Positions 16,809-25,236 of a stretch of DNA of 32,458 nt are shown in pieces. This stretch comes from JACKOD01 sp041591635 (GTDB taxonomy: Bacteria > Pseudomonadota > Gammaproteobacteria > Pseudomonadales > Oleiphilaceae). The position numbers and the translations under genes were made by a program. Under the pieces are notes generated by a model, which worked only from the letters and a program-made list of their open reading frames with translations, was not told the DNA's origin and searched no databases. Each line of letters opens with the position of its first letter. Within the stretch, counting starts at the first letter, position 1. The stretch spans positions 1-32,458 of the forward strand of contig JBFHRO010000008.1 in NCBI GenBank assembly GCA_041591635.1. Direction: 5' to 3'.

Positions 16809-18020
16809 TTAAATGGTGTCTCTGTCTCTGAAACCAATCAGATACAAAATGCCGTCGAGCCCCAAGGTGGAAATCGAATGGCGCGCGGTGGACTTCACCA
16901 AAGGCTTGGCGCGGAACGCAACACCCAGACCCGCCTGACTCAGCATGGGCAAATCATTGGCACCGTCCCCCACCGCAATCACTTGCTGACGCCCGATTCC
17001 TTCTTTTTCAGCGATCTCAAGCAGCAGTTTTGCCTTGCGCTGGCCATCCACCACCTCGCCCGTAACACGACCGGTCACCTTGCCGTTTTCAATTTCGAGC
17101 TCGTTAGCATAGACATAATCAATGCCCAAACGCTGCTTTAAGCCGTTGGCGAAGTAGGTAAACCCGCCTGAGAGAATCGCCGTTTTGTAGCCCAGATTTT
17201 TTAGCGTGCTGATCAAGCGCTCTGCCCCCTCGGTGAGTTTGAGACGCTGGGCAATTTGGGACAACACCGCCTCATCCAGCCCTTTGAGCAAGGCCACCCG
17301 GCGCTTGAAGCTCTCGGTAAAATCCAGTTCACCGCGCATGGCCAACTCGGTGATTTCGGCGACCTGCTCGCCCACACCGGCTTCCTTGGCCAACTCATCG
17401 ATCACTTCGGCTTCGATAAGGGTGGAATCCATATCAAATACCACCATGCGACGGTTGCGGCGAAAAATGGAATCTTCCTGAAAGGCGATATCCACGTTCA
17501 ACTCGCCGGCAATTTGCAGAAAATCGGCGCGCAGCTGATCAAGATCGGGAGGCGTTCCACGTACCGAAAACTCAATGCACGCCTGCCCCTGGGTTTCCCG
17601 CGACTGCGCTGGCGGCCGACTGGAGAGGCGCGTGATATTGTCGATATTGAGCCCGTGCGCGGCGGTAATGCCGGACACGCGGGCAATCTGCTCGGCGGTA
17701 ATGAGGCGTGACAGCAAGGTCACTATGTAGCGGGCCTTGCCCTTGCCTTCGACCCAGACTTGATAGTCTTCGTCGGAAACAGGCTCGAAGCGGGCATGCA
17801 GGTCAAGCTCATGAAACCGGAACAGCAAATCCTTGAGCAGGGCCGAGGAGGTCGCCTCGTCAGAGATTTTGACCAGAATGCCCCAGGTCAGATGATCGTG
17901 AATCACCGCCTGCCCAATATCGAGAATTCTCACACCGTAGTGCGCCATAATGCCGGTAATTTCGGAGGTCAAACCAGGCTTGTCTCGGCCCGATACATTG
18001 ATGAGAATAATTTCGCTCAC
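16809..18020 (-). CDS. serB: Phosphoserine phosphatase
   Basis: SerB does the last step of serine synthesis, removing phosphate from O-phosphoserine. The 403 residues have an N-terminal ACT-type regulatory region (about 1-170, likely two ACT repeats) and a HAD phosphatase domain. HAD motif I is D196-M-D198-S-T, where D196 is the nucleophile; motif II is the SGG of ILSGGFTYF; motif III is GDGANDLPML. The longer ACT region matches the Pseudomonas-type enzyme more than the shorter E. coli one. The start is GTG 18020, with AAAGG ten bases upstream. It follows parC on the same strand after 83 bases and converges on fimX. Confidence 0.96.
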   Translation of the reverse strand: MSEIILINVSGRDKPGLTSEITGIMAHYGVRILDIGQAVIHDHLTWGILVKISDEATSSALLKDLLFRFHELDLHARFEPVSDEDYQVWVEGKGKARYIVTLLSRLITAEQIARVSGITAAHGLNIDNITRLSSRPPAQSRETQGQACIEFSVRGTPPDLDQLRADFLQIAGELNVDIAFQEDSIFRRNRRMVVFDMDSTLIEAEVIDELAKEAGVGEQVAEITELAMRGELDFTESFKRRVALLKGLDEAVLSQIAQRLKLTEGAERLISTLKNLGYKTAILSGGFTYFANGLKQRLGIDYVYANELEIENGKVTGRVTGEVVDGQRKAKLLLEIAEKEGIGRQQVIAVGDGANDLPMLSQAGLGVAFRAKPLVKSTARHSISTLGLDGILYLIGFRDRDTI

Positions 18021-18103
18021 GCGCTCTGCACCTTTTGTTTAGTAGAGTTCAATAACCGACCTGCCCGGATTAACGATCAACAACCGGCCATCCGGGTGAT
18101 TCA

Positions 18104-20404
18104 TCAATGTGACTGAGTATCATCCCTGGTTGTCCCGCCCTCACTGCCTGCCGGGGCAATGACATCCACCTGATCAATGCGCTGCAAACCGCGCGGAAGC
18201 TTGTTACCGCGGCGCCCGCGTTCACTCAGGTAGTGCTCGAGATCCTTGAAGGCGAGTTTCATTGAACGCTTGCCGGCCGTCAGCACCAGCTGATCAGACT
18301 CCGAAAACACCGCCAGGTGCGTCATGGTTTCTTCCCGGTTTTTAGCGCGCACGGAGGGAATACTGATAATTTTGTTGCCTTTGCCCCGAGCCAGTTCAGG
18401 CAGCTCTCGCAACGGGAAAACAATCATGCGACCTTCGTTGGTTACTGCGAGCAAATACTGGGTTTCACTGTCATCGATGGTAACGGGCGGCAAAATCAGT
18501 GCGTTTTCGGGGACGCTGACCACCGCCTTGCCGGCCTTGTTCTTGGCCTGAAGTTCGGCATATTTGGCGACGAACCCATAGCCGGCATCGGTGCACAGAA
18601 GCACTTTGCGCTGATCCTCACCGATCATCAGCCCGGCAAACGAAGCTCCCGAAGGCGGGCTGATGCGCCCGCTTAAGGGCTCGCCCTGCCCGCGCGCAGA
18701 CGGCAAGCTGTGTGCAGGCAAGGTATAAGCGCGGCCAGTGGTATCAAGAAACACCACGTTTTGATGGCTTTTCCCTTTGGCGGCCAGCAAAAACCGGTCA
18801 CCCGCCTTGTAGCTCAAAGCCTGCGGGTCGATATCATGCCCCTTGGCTGCCCGCACCCATCCTTTTTCCGACAGAACCACAGTCACAGGCTCAGACGCAA
18901 TCAACTCGGTTTCACTGAAGGCCCGAGCCTCTTCCCGCGAGACAATGGGTGAGCGGCGCGCATCCCCAAAGGTCTGGGCATCGGCCAGCAGTTCGGTCTT
19001 GATCAGATCCCGCAGCAAGTCTGCCGAGCCGAGCGTGCGCTGAAGTTGATCTCGCTCCAGCGCCAGCTCTTCTTGCTCACCACGAATCTTCATTTCTTCC
19101 AGTTTGGCCAGGTGGCGCAATTTCAGTTCGAGAATGGCCTCAGCCTGCAGGTCGCTGATACCGAACCGCGCCATCAACACCGGCTTGGGCTTGTCTTCGG
19201 CCCGAATGATGGCAATGACCTCGTCGATATTCAAAAACGCAATCAACAGGCCATCGAGAATATGCAACCGGGCCAGCACCTTGTCGAGCCGATACTGCAA
19301 GCGGCGGCGAACGGTGGTGGTGCGATAACTCAACCACTCGCTCAGAAGCTCGGTCAGCCCCTTGACGGCGGGGCGGCCGTCGATACCAATGACGTTCACA
19401 TTGACCCGGTAGGTTTTCTCCAGATCGGTGGTGGAGAACAGGTGAGCCATGACCGCATCGGCATCGATACGATTGGAGCGCGGCACAATCACCAGGCGCG
19501 TTGGGTTCTCATGATCGGACTCATCGCGTAAATCGGCCACCATGGGCAGTTTTTTGTTCTGCATCTGGGCAGCTATCTGCTCCAGCACCTTGGCACCCGA
19601 CACCTGATGCGGCAACTCGGTGATGACGATATCACTGCCCTCGCGCACGTACACAGCGCGCATACGCACCGAGCCGCGCCCGGTATCGTAAATCCGGCGC
19701 AGGTCATCTGGTGCTGAAATGATTTCTGCCCCTGTTGGAAAATCCGGCCCGCGCACAAACTGGCACAGGTCGTGGGTACTGGCCTGGGGGTGATCAAGCA
19801 GATGGACACAGGCGTGCGCGACCTCGCGCAGATTGTGCGGTGGAATATCCGTTGCCATTCCCACCGCAATGCCCGTGGTGCCGTTGAGCAGCAAATTGGG
19901 CAAGCGGGCGGGAAGCGTGGAGGGCTCCTCCATCGTCCCGTCGAAATTGGCCACCCAATCCACCGTGCCCTGCCCCAGCTCTTTGAGCAGAACATCGGCG
20001 TAGGGTGCCAGCCGGGCCTCGGTATACCGCATGGCCGCAAAGGATTTGGGATCGTCGGGTGAGCCCCAGTTGCCCTGCCCGTCAACCAGCGGATAGCGGT
20101 AAGAGAACGGCTGCGCCATCAGCACCATGGCCTCGTAGCAGGCGCTGTCGCCGTGAGGATGGTATTTACCCAGCACATCGCCCACGGTGCGCGCCGATTT
20201 CTTGTGTTTGGATGCCGCGCTGAGCCCCAGCTCGGACATGGCGTAAATGATACGACGCTGAACCGGCTTTAATCCGTCGCCAATATGCGGCAGTGCGCGA
20301 TCCAGAATCACGTACATGGAATAGTCGAGATAAGCCTTCTCGGTGTAATTTTTGAGCGCCAGGCGCTCCAAACCTTCAAGGCTTGAATCTGTTTGATAGG
20401 TCAT
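18104..20404 (-). CDS. parC: DNA topoisomerase IV subunit A
   Basis: ParC is the cleaving subunit of topoisomerase IV, which unlinks daughter chromosomes. Using ATG 20404 (the frame opens at TTG 20455) gives 766 residues and the family N-terminus. The catalytic tyrosine is Y127 (AMRYTEARL), equal to E. coli Y120. The quinolone region KYHPHGDSACYEAM carries S87 and E91, equal to E. coli S80 and E84, so no known resistance change is present. The GyrA-like beta-propeller repeats fill about 490-745. parE is not in the window. A nested inverted repeat lies 68 to 112 bases upstream of this start, in the parC leader or promoter region. Confidence 0.97.
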   Translation of the reverse strand: MTYQTDSSLEGLERLALKNYTEKAYLDYSMYVILDRALPHIGDGLKPVQRRIIYAMSELGLSAASKHKKSARTVGDVLGKYHPHGDSACYEAMVLMAQPFSYRYPLVDGQGNWGSPDDPKSFAAMRYTEARLAPYADVLLKELGQGTVDWVANFDGTMEEPSTLPARLPNLLLNGTTGIAVGMATDIPPHNLREVAHACVHLLDHPQASTHDLCQFVRGPDFPTGAEIISAPDDLRRIYDTGRGSVRMRAVYVREGSDIVITELPHQVSGAKVLEQIAAQMQNKKLPMVADLRDESDHENPTRLVIVPRSNRIDADAVMAHLFSTTDLEKTYRVNVNVIGIDGRPAVKGLTELLSEWLSYRTTTVRRRLQYRLDKVLARLHILDGLLIAFLNIDEVIAIIRAEDKPKPVLMARFGISDLQAEAILELKLRHLAKLEEMKIRGEQEELALERDQLQRTLGSADLLRDLIKTELLADAQTFGDARRSPIVSREEARAFSETELIASEPVTVVLSEKGWVRAAKGHDIDPQALSYKAGDRFLLAAKGKSHQNVVFLDTTGRAYTLPAHSLPSARGQGEPLSGRISPPSGASFAGLMIGEDQRKVLLCTDAGYGFVAKYAELQAKNKAGKAVVSVPENALILPPVTIDDSETQYLLAVTNEGRMIVFPLRELPELARGKGNKIISIPSVRAKNREETMTHLAVFSESDQLVLTAGKRSMKLAFKDLEHYLSERGRRGNKLPRGLQRIDQVDVIAPAGSEGGTTRDDTQSH

Positions 20405-20471
20405 AGCGGCAGTGAGTCGGTCATCCGGGCCAAGAAAGCCGTAATAATAAGCCAAAGCCGCGTCAAAACAA

Positions 20472-20516
20472 GTTCATCCCGGGATTATTGCCGGCAATCA
20501 CTGTCCCGGAATGAAC
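20472..20516. repeat. Nested inverted repeat between parC and the haem c gene
   Basis: Outer arms 20472-20484 (GTTCATCCCGGGA) and 20504-20516 (TCCCGGAATGAAC) match at 12 of 13 positions. Between them lies a perfect 12-base palindrome, ATTGCCGGCAAT, at 20487-20498. There is no T-run in either direction, so a simple terminator is unlikely. It may be an operator or a structured parC leader. Confidence 0.85.
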
Positions 20517-20567
20517 AAGACGCACGCCGGATCACGACAGCAGTAGAGAAAGATGACGCATTGGTTA

Positions 20568-20573
20568 TATAAT
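20568..20573 (+). promoter_or_regulatory. Isolated TATAAT, possible -10 element
   Basis: A perfect -10 hexamer stands 95 bases before the haem c gene, but no good -35 lies 16-18 bases upstream. The minus strand at the same place reads ATTATATA and could serve parC, so the orientation is uncertain. Confidence 0.3.
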
Positions 20574-20668
20574 GCGCGCACACTTATCCACACTGATCTC
20601 CCGGCCAAAAGCCCCCGGTTATCTGTCACTTGTCACACTATCAGGCACCCTCAACCTTTGGAGTTCCA

Positions 20669-21295
20669 ATGACCTTGCTGTACCGGGGAGTTAGTTGCCG
20701 TCCCCCAGGAAAAACGCTGTTAGCGGCGCTGTTGGTTGCCGCTAACACCTCGGCACAAGCACTTGAACCGCAAGAGGGCGCGCTGCTGGCAAAAGAGGCC
20801 CAGCAAATCATCAAGCCCTTTGGCGAGCAGCTCAAGAATGCGTTGCAGGCGGCGATGCAGGCTGGAGGCCCTATTAGCGCATTGGAAGTCTGCCAGAATA
20901 ACGCCAGCCGGATTGCCGCCGAGGCTACACCTGCACCCTGGACGCTCAAACGTACATCGCTCAAAGTACGCAACAGCGCCAACCGTGCCGATATCTGGGA
21001 ACGGGAGGTGTTGCTCTCCCTTGAAGCCCGCAAGGCCCAGGGCGAACCTCTGACCAGCCTGAGCCATTTCGAGGTCCTTGAGCAGGATGGTGAACAACTG
21101 TTTCGCTTTATGAAAGCCATCCCCACCGGGCAGGCCTGCCTGACCTGTCATGGCAGCCAACTGGCCGAGCCGGTGCAAGCCGAGATTCGTCGCCGGTATC
21201 CCAATGACCGTGCCACAGGATTCGCGTTCGGCGATATTCGGGGAGCCTTCAGCCTGACCTTTCCGCTTGCCAAGGCGGATGCCGCCGGTGAGTAG
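20669..21295 (+). CDS. Secreted c-type haem protein, DUF3365/Tll0287 family
   Basis: It is predicted to be a periplasmic haem-binding protein. The 208 residues begin with a signal peptide (hydrophobic 16-26, cleavage likely after A-Q-A near 31). C157-LTC160-H161 is one CxxCH site for covalent haem, with C75 in the EVCQNNA motif seen in this family. Only one haem site is present. ATG 20669 has GGAG five bases upstream and gives the proper signal peptide; the TTG at 20630 does not. Members of this family are suspected redox sensors, sometimes fused to signalling domains, but this one stands alone. It is divergent from parC and converges on dinB with 26 bases between stops. Confidence 0.85.
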   Translation: MTLLYRGVSCRPPGKTLLAALLVAANTSAQALEPQEGALLAKEAQQIIKPFGEQLKNALQAAMQAGGPISALEVCQNNASRIAAEATPAPWTLKRTSLKVRNSANRADIWEREVLLSLEARKAQGEPLTSLSHFEVLEQDGEQLFRFMKAIPTGQACLTCHGSQLAEPVQAEIRRRYPNDRATGFAFGDIRGAFSLTFPLAKADAAGE

Positions 21296-21321
21296 CATCG
21301 TCAACCGGCAGCGAGTGCCCG

Positions 21322-22383
21322 TCAGAACAGGCTGAGCTGACGGGCGTCTCCGACGCCTTGAGTGTCGCTCGGGGCGAGGCGCACGCCCAGCCCCAGCAGG
21401 CGCACCGGCAAGGGTTTGCGCGTGAGCCCGGCCGTCATAAGAATTTCAAACAGCTCCAGACTCATGCCACACGACAAGGTTTCATGCGTGGTTTGCGAAA
21501 AATCACTGAAACGGATTTTCACCACGCATTTGTGAATGCGCGCTGCCTGGCCGCTTTTGACAACACGCCTCTGCAACTGTGCGAACAAGGCGGGCAATTC
21601 CGCCAGGCAACGATCACGACCGGTCAGATCCTGGCGAAAGGTTGTCTCGACACTTAACGACCGGGATTCCCGCTCGGCGACCACCAGTCGGGAATCCATG
21701 CCGCGTGCCCGTTCATACAAGGCCTCGGCAAAACGGCCAAAGAGTGCGCTCAGCTCCTCCAGGGAAGCCTGCTGCAAATCACCGCAGGTTAGCCAGCCGT
21801 GGCGCTCCAGTTTTTGCCGGGTTACCGGCCCCACACCGTGAATTTTTCCGACCGGCAGGGCTTCCACAAAGGCGGCAACTTTTTCCGGCGCAATCACGCA
21901 AAGGCCATCAGGCTTGTTCCAGTCACTGGCGATTTTGGCAAGAAACTTGTTGGGCGCCACGCCAGCGGATACCACAAGGCCCACCTCCTGTCGCACGCGG
22001 GCCCGGATTTCGCTGGCAATAAGGGTGGCGCTACCGCCCAGGTGCTGGCTGCCTGTGACATCGATATAGGCTTCATCCAGACTCAAGGGTTCGACGTGCT
22101 CACTGTACTGCCGGTAAATCGCCATGATTTGGCGTGAAAGTTCGGCATAACGCGACATGCGTGGCGCAAGCAGTTGCAGCGCCGGGCACAAGGTTAACGC
22201 CCGGGATACCGGCATCGCGGAGCGCACGCCAAAAGCCCGTGCTTCGTAATTGCAGCTGGCCACCACCCCTCGATCTTCGGGCCGCCCGCCCACCGCCAGC
22301 GGCAGCCCCGCCAGGGCAGGCTGATCAAGCACCTCGACCGAGGCATAAAAACAATCACAATCGCAGTGAATGATTTTACGCAC
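21322..22383 (-). CDS. dinB: DNA polymerase IV
   Basis: Pol IV is a Y-family translesion polymerase. From GTG 22383 the protein starts MRKIIHCDCDCFYASVE, aligning residue for residue with E. coli and P. aeruginosa DinB, and AAGG lies five bases upstream. ATG 22404 is an alternative that adds seven residues. Catalytic carboxylates are D8 and the D-E pair of SLDEAY; Y13 is the steric gate position. APNKFLAKIASDWNKPDG and the helix-hairpin-helix VGKIHGVGPVT are intact. The C-terminus QLSLF is a consensus sliding-clamp-binding motif. The length (353 residues) is normal. I do not see a good LexA box (CTGT-N8-ACAG) upstream. Confidence 0.96.
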   Translation of the reverse strand: MRKIIHCDCDCFYASVEVLDQPALAGLPLAVGGRPEDRGVVASCNYEARAFGVRSAMPVSRALTLCPALQLLAPRMSRYAELSRQIMAIYRQYSEHVEPLSLDEAYIDVTGSQHLGGSATLIASEIRARVRQEVGLVVSAGVAPNKFLAKIASDWNKPDGLCVIAPEKVAAFVEALPVGKIHGVGPVTRQKLERHGWLTCGDLQQASLEELSALFGRFAEALYERARGMDSRLVVAERESRSLSVETTFRQDLTGRDRCLAELPALFAQLQRRVVKSGQAARIHKCVVKIRFSDFSQTTHETLSCGMSLELFEILMTAGLTRKPLPVRLLGLGVRLAPSDTQGVGDARQLSLF

Positions 22384-22470
22384 CAACACCTTGCCCCCAC
22401 TCATGACCAAACCGGCCCGCAAACCGGAGAGGATTTTTCCTTAAGAAAAGCCTAACCCCCGTCACATTTC

Positions 22471-22479
22471 TGCTAGACT
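22471..22479 (+). promoter_or_regulatory. Extended -10 element before minC
   Basis: TGCTAGACT fits TGnTATAAT with two mismatches, 80 bases before the minC start, with no good -35. It is the best candidate promoter for minCDE in the 135 bases between dinB and minC. Confidence 0.3.
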
Positions 22480-22558
22480 TGGGAAGTTTTTGCGCGTGGC
22501 ACCGCGCCCGCCAGCCTAAAACGCCGTTCTTACTTACGACTCAGGATACCGCCATTCC

Positions 22559-23404
22559 ATGACGCACGAAAATCCCGGCATCGAAAAACAGGAGCCCTGC
22601 CTGCAGCTCAGGGGCGCACTCGTGCCCATGACCTTGCTGGAGCTGGTTTTTTTTGAGCCGGAGCAATTCAAGCGTGAGCTTTTGGCGCGCATTAACCAGG
22701 CGCCCGGTTTTTTCGAAAACATTCCGCTCATTATCAGCCTGGAACGCTTTGCGAGCGCTGAAATACCTGATTTCGACCTGCTCGTCACCCTGTGCCTCGA
22801 ATATGGCATCTATCCGGTGGCGATTCGCGGTGGCAGCCCGGAACTGCAGGCCGAAGCACTGAAAGTGGGATTACCCTGCGTTCCCGCCGGCAAGGAAAGG
22901 GCCGCCCCCGTCAAGGCCCCTTCGGTGGCGGTTGCGCCCGACGAATCACCGCAAGCTGCCGGCGAACCCCAGTCCGGTACAGCAAGCTCCCCCGCGGACG
23001 CTCCGGAGATAACGGCGAATTCGGCTTCCAGCGAGGACGCCCCCGTCGAGGCCGGCGCTGGCGCGGCCCCGGCGCCAACGACCCGGGTGGTTACCACGCC
23101 CATCCGCTCGGGGCAGCAGATCTACTCTGCCGGCGATCTGATTGTGATGGCGCAGGTAAGTGCCGGTGCCGAAATTCTGGCCGATGGCAACATTCATGTG
23201 TACGGACCGCTGCGCGGGCGAGCACTGGCCGGCGTAAAAGGCAATACCCAGGCGAGAATATTTTGCCAAATACTGGAGGCGGAACTTGTATCCATCGCTG
23301 GTCAATATAAAATCAGCGAAGATCTTCAGGGCGACCGCTGGCGCAAGAACGCACAAATCTGTCTTCGCGATGACCGACTGGACATTCGTCCCCTGGTGGA
23401 TTGA
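22559..23404 (+). CDS. minC: Septum-site determining protein MinC
   Basis: MinC blocks FtsZ ring formation away from mid-cell when carried to the membrane by MinD. The 281 residues have the N-terminal FtsZ-inhibiting domain (about 12-105) and the C-terminal beta-helix that binds MinD and FtsZ (about 178-281; GDLIVMAQVSAGAEILADGN, GPLRGRALAG). The linker at about 115-178 is rich in Ala and Pro and makes the protein some 50 residues longer than E. coli MinC. The start is ATG 22559 with AGGA about ten bases upstream. minD follows after 86 bases that hold a hairpin. Confidence 0.95.
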   Translation: MTHENPGIEKQEPCLQLRGALVPMTLLELVFFEPEQFKRELLARINQAPGFFENIPLIISLERFASAEIPDFDLLVTLCLEYGIYPVAIRGGSPELQAEALKVGLPCVPAGKERAAPVKAPSVAVAPDESPQAAGEPQSGTASSPADAPEITANSASSEDAPVEAGAGAAPAPTTRVVTTPIRSGQQIYSAGDLIVMAQVSAGAEILADGNIHVYGPLRGRALAGVKGNTQARIFCQILEAELVSIAGQYKISEDLQGDRWRKNAQICLRDDRLDIRPLVD

Positions 23405-23439
23405 CGCTCCCGGTTTAATCGAAATGTGCATTCACTCCC

Positions 23440-23453
23440 CCCGCCATGGCGGG
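23440..23453. repeat. 14-base perfect palindrome between minC and minD
   Basis: CCCGCCATGGCGGG can fold into a strong small hairpin 37 bases before the minD start. It is not followed by a T-run, so termination is unlikely. It could tune RNA processing or minD translation. Confidence 0.7.
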
Positions 23454-23490
23454 TCGGAAACAATAATTATTCTTCAGTAGGAACAGAACC

Positions 23491-24300
23491 TTGGCCACTA
23501 TCATCGTTGTTACATCAGGTAAGGGCGGCGTTGGCAAAACCACCACCAGCGCCTCCATTGCGGTCGGCCTGGCCCAGCGCGGCCACAAAACCGTGGTGAT
23601 TGATTTCGACGTGGGTCTGCGTAACCTCGACCTGATCATGAACTGTGAAAGGCGTGTGGTGTACGATTTCGTCAACGTCATCAACGGCGAAGCCACCTTG
23701 AATCAGGCACTGATCAAGGACAAGCATGTCGACAACCTGCACGTACTGCCCGCCTCCCAAACCCGCGACAAGGACGCACTCACCAAAGAAGGTGTTGAGC
23801 GGGTTTTGACCGAACTGGGCACCCGCTGCGAGTACATTATTTGCGACTCCCCTGCCGGTATTGAACACGGCGCCCAGATGGCGCTCTATTTTGCTGATCA
23901 GGCTGTCATTGTTACCAATCCGGAAGTATCGAGCGTGCGGGATTCCGACCGGATTCTGGGTATTTTGCAAAGCAAGTCACGGCGTGCCGAACTGGGGCTG
24001 GATCCCATCAAGGAGCATCTGCTGCTGACACGCTACAACCCGGAGCGGGTCGAAATCGGCGAAATGCTCAGTGTGGCCGATGTGGAAGAGATTCTGGCGA
24101 TCAAACTGCTGGGAGTGATTCCCGAATCCAAGGCCGTACTGACCGCTTCCAACCAGGGCACACCGGTGATCCTGGATCAAACCAGCGATGCCGGCCAGGC
24201 GTACAGCGATGCCGTTGACCGGCTGCTGGGCGAAAAAAGGGAACATCGCTTCATTGATCTTCCGAAGAAGGGATTCTTCAAACGCATGTTTGGAGGCTGA
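23491..24300 (+). CDS. minD: Septum-site determining ATPase MinD
   Basis: MinD is a membrane-cycling ATPase that recruits MinC and is released by MinE. The 269 residues start MATIIVVTSGKGGVGKTTTS, with the deviant Walker A KGGVGKTT at 11-18. The D-x-D stretch VIDFDVGLRNLDL and the C-terminal amphipathic membrane-targeting helix (KKGFFKRMFGG) are present. The start codon is TTG 23491, fixed by homology: the next in-frame ATG lies beyond the Walker A motif. AGGAA precedes it by nine bases. minE begins six bases after the stop. Confidence 0.97.
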   Translation: MATIIVVTSGKGGVGKTTTSASIAVGLAQRGHKTVVIDFDVGLRNLDLIMNCERRVVYDFVNVINGEATLNQALIKDKHVDNLHVLPASQTRDKDALTKEGVERVLTELGTRCEYIICDSPAGIEHGAQMALYFADQAVIVTNPEVSSVRDSDRILGILQSKSRRAELGLDPIKEHLLLTRYNPERVEIGEMLSVADVEEILAIKLLGVIPESKAVLTASNQGTPVILDQTSDAGQAYSDAVDRLLGEKREHRFIDLPKKGFFKRMFGG

Positions 24301-24306
24301 TCGGAC

Positions 24307-24564
24307 ATGAGTTTTTTTGACTACTTCAAATCCAAGAAAAAGAACACGGCACTGATTGCCAGAGAGCGGTTGCAGATTATCGTGGCGCACGAGCGGGGAA
24401 AACGGGATCAGCCCGACTACCTGCCGCAACTGCAGAAGGAGATTCTGGACGTCATCCGTAAGTATGTCCCCATTGATGAAGACATGGTGCAGGTGCAACT
24501 GGACAAGAACGACAACTGTTCAGTACTGGAACTGAACGTCACCTTGCCGGAACAGCAAAACTGA
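24307..24564 (+). CDS. minE: Cell division topological specificity factor MinE
   Basis: MinE stimulates MinD ATP hydrolysis and drives pole-to-pole oscillation. The 85 residues start with the membrane-targeting SFFDYFKSKKKNTALIARER, followed by the MinD-contact helix (LQIIVAHER) and the dimerising C-terminal region (about 38-82). Length and motifs are standard. It is the last gene of minCDE; a GGAGG overlaps the end of minD, and a terminator follows. Confidence 0.97.
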   Translation: MSFFDYFKSKKKNTALIARERLQIIVAHERGKRDQPDYLPQLQKEILDVIRKYVPIDEDMVQVQLDKNDNCSVLELNVTLPEQQN

Positions 24565-24587
24565 TCCCTACCTGCTTGATGTTTGCT

Positions 24588-24623
24588 AAAGACTGACGGC
24601 TGTTATCACTGCCGTTAGTCTTT
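24588..24623. terminator. Terminator after minE
   Basis: A 13-base-pair stem with one G-U pair (AAAGACTGACGGC / GCCGTTAGTCTTT) and a 10-base loop lies between the convergent minE and Mpo1-like genes. Its A and T ends allow action in both directions. Confidence 0.75.
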
Positions 24624-24651
24624 GCTTCCGCCCCGTTTGAGCACCCACAGC

Positions 24652-25170
24652 TCAGGTGCGCTGAGGAGTTCGACGTACAGGCCCGACGCGCTGTTCAATG
24701 ATCTGTTCCAGCTCGGTACGCAAACCCAACCGAAACAGCACCTCGGCCACGACAAACAGCGGCCCGGTGACCAGTCCCATCAGATCATCGACAAAGGCCG
24801 GTTTTCTGCCCTCGTAGTAATGGCCAACGAACTGAAACACCCAGCCGGTAACAAACAGGCCCAGGCCTTGCGCCAGCCACGCCCCGGTAGTTTCCGCCGC
24901 AATGGCGTGAGCAGCCCAAAGGCACAGCAGCAACAGGCCACCCATGATCAGACCGAGCCCCCGGTCGAGATACAGGTAAAACAGCCCCGCAGCGGTCACA
25001 ACCAGCATGGCCGGAGTCAGTGACCAGTCACCCACGGGAAATACGGGGCGGGACAGCAGTATCACCACCGCCAGCACTATCATGGGAATTCCCACAAAGT
25101 GGGTCAGGATATTGCGTTCATCCCGATGGTAGGCGGCATACTCTGCCAAATAATCCACAAGCGTTCTCAT
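24652..25170 (-). CDS. Mpo1-like (DUF962/YGL010w) membrane protein
   Basis: The family is named for yeast Mpo1, an iron-dependent dioxygenase that shortens 2-hydroxy fatty acids; the bacterial role is not established. The 172 residues carry the family's histidine motifs: an N-terminal YAAYHRDERNILTHFVGIP and a late GHYYEGRKPA. Four hydrophobic helices lie between and after them. ATG 25170 has AGGAG five bases upstream and matches the usual N-terminus; the ATG at 25212 would add 14 residues without a good ribosome site. Its neighbours show no lipid context beyond psd, 20 kb away. Confidence 0.85.
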   Translation of the reverse strand: MRTLVDYLAEYAAYHRDERNILTHFVGIPMIVLAVVILLSRPVFPVGDWSLTPAMLVVTAAGLFYLYLDRGLGLIMGGLLLLCLWAAHAIAAETTGAWLAQGLGLFVTGWVFQFVGHYYEGRKPAFVDDLMGLVTGPLFVVAEVLFRLGLRTELEQIIEQRVGPVRRTPQRT

Positions 25171-25236
25171 TCGCACTCCTTCAAACCAATAATCAGTCAA
25201 GGCGCCAAGCATAGATGGCGGCGCTGGCCGCGTCTG

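Noticed and set aside
20404..20455. 17-residue N-terminal extension of ParC from TTG 20455
   Set aside because: Known ParC proteins start shortly before the ERLAL...YTEKAYLDYSMYV region, and the TTG has no ribosome site.
22384..22558. LexA box controlling dinB
   Set aside because: I found no CTGT-N8-ACAG in the upstream region on reading it, so SOS control is not claimed.
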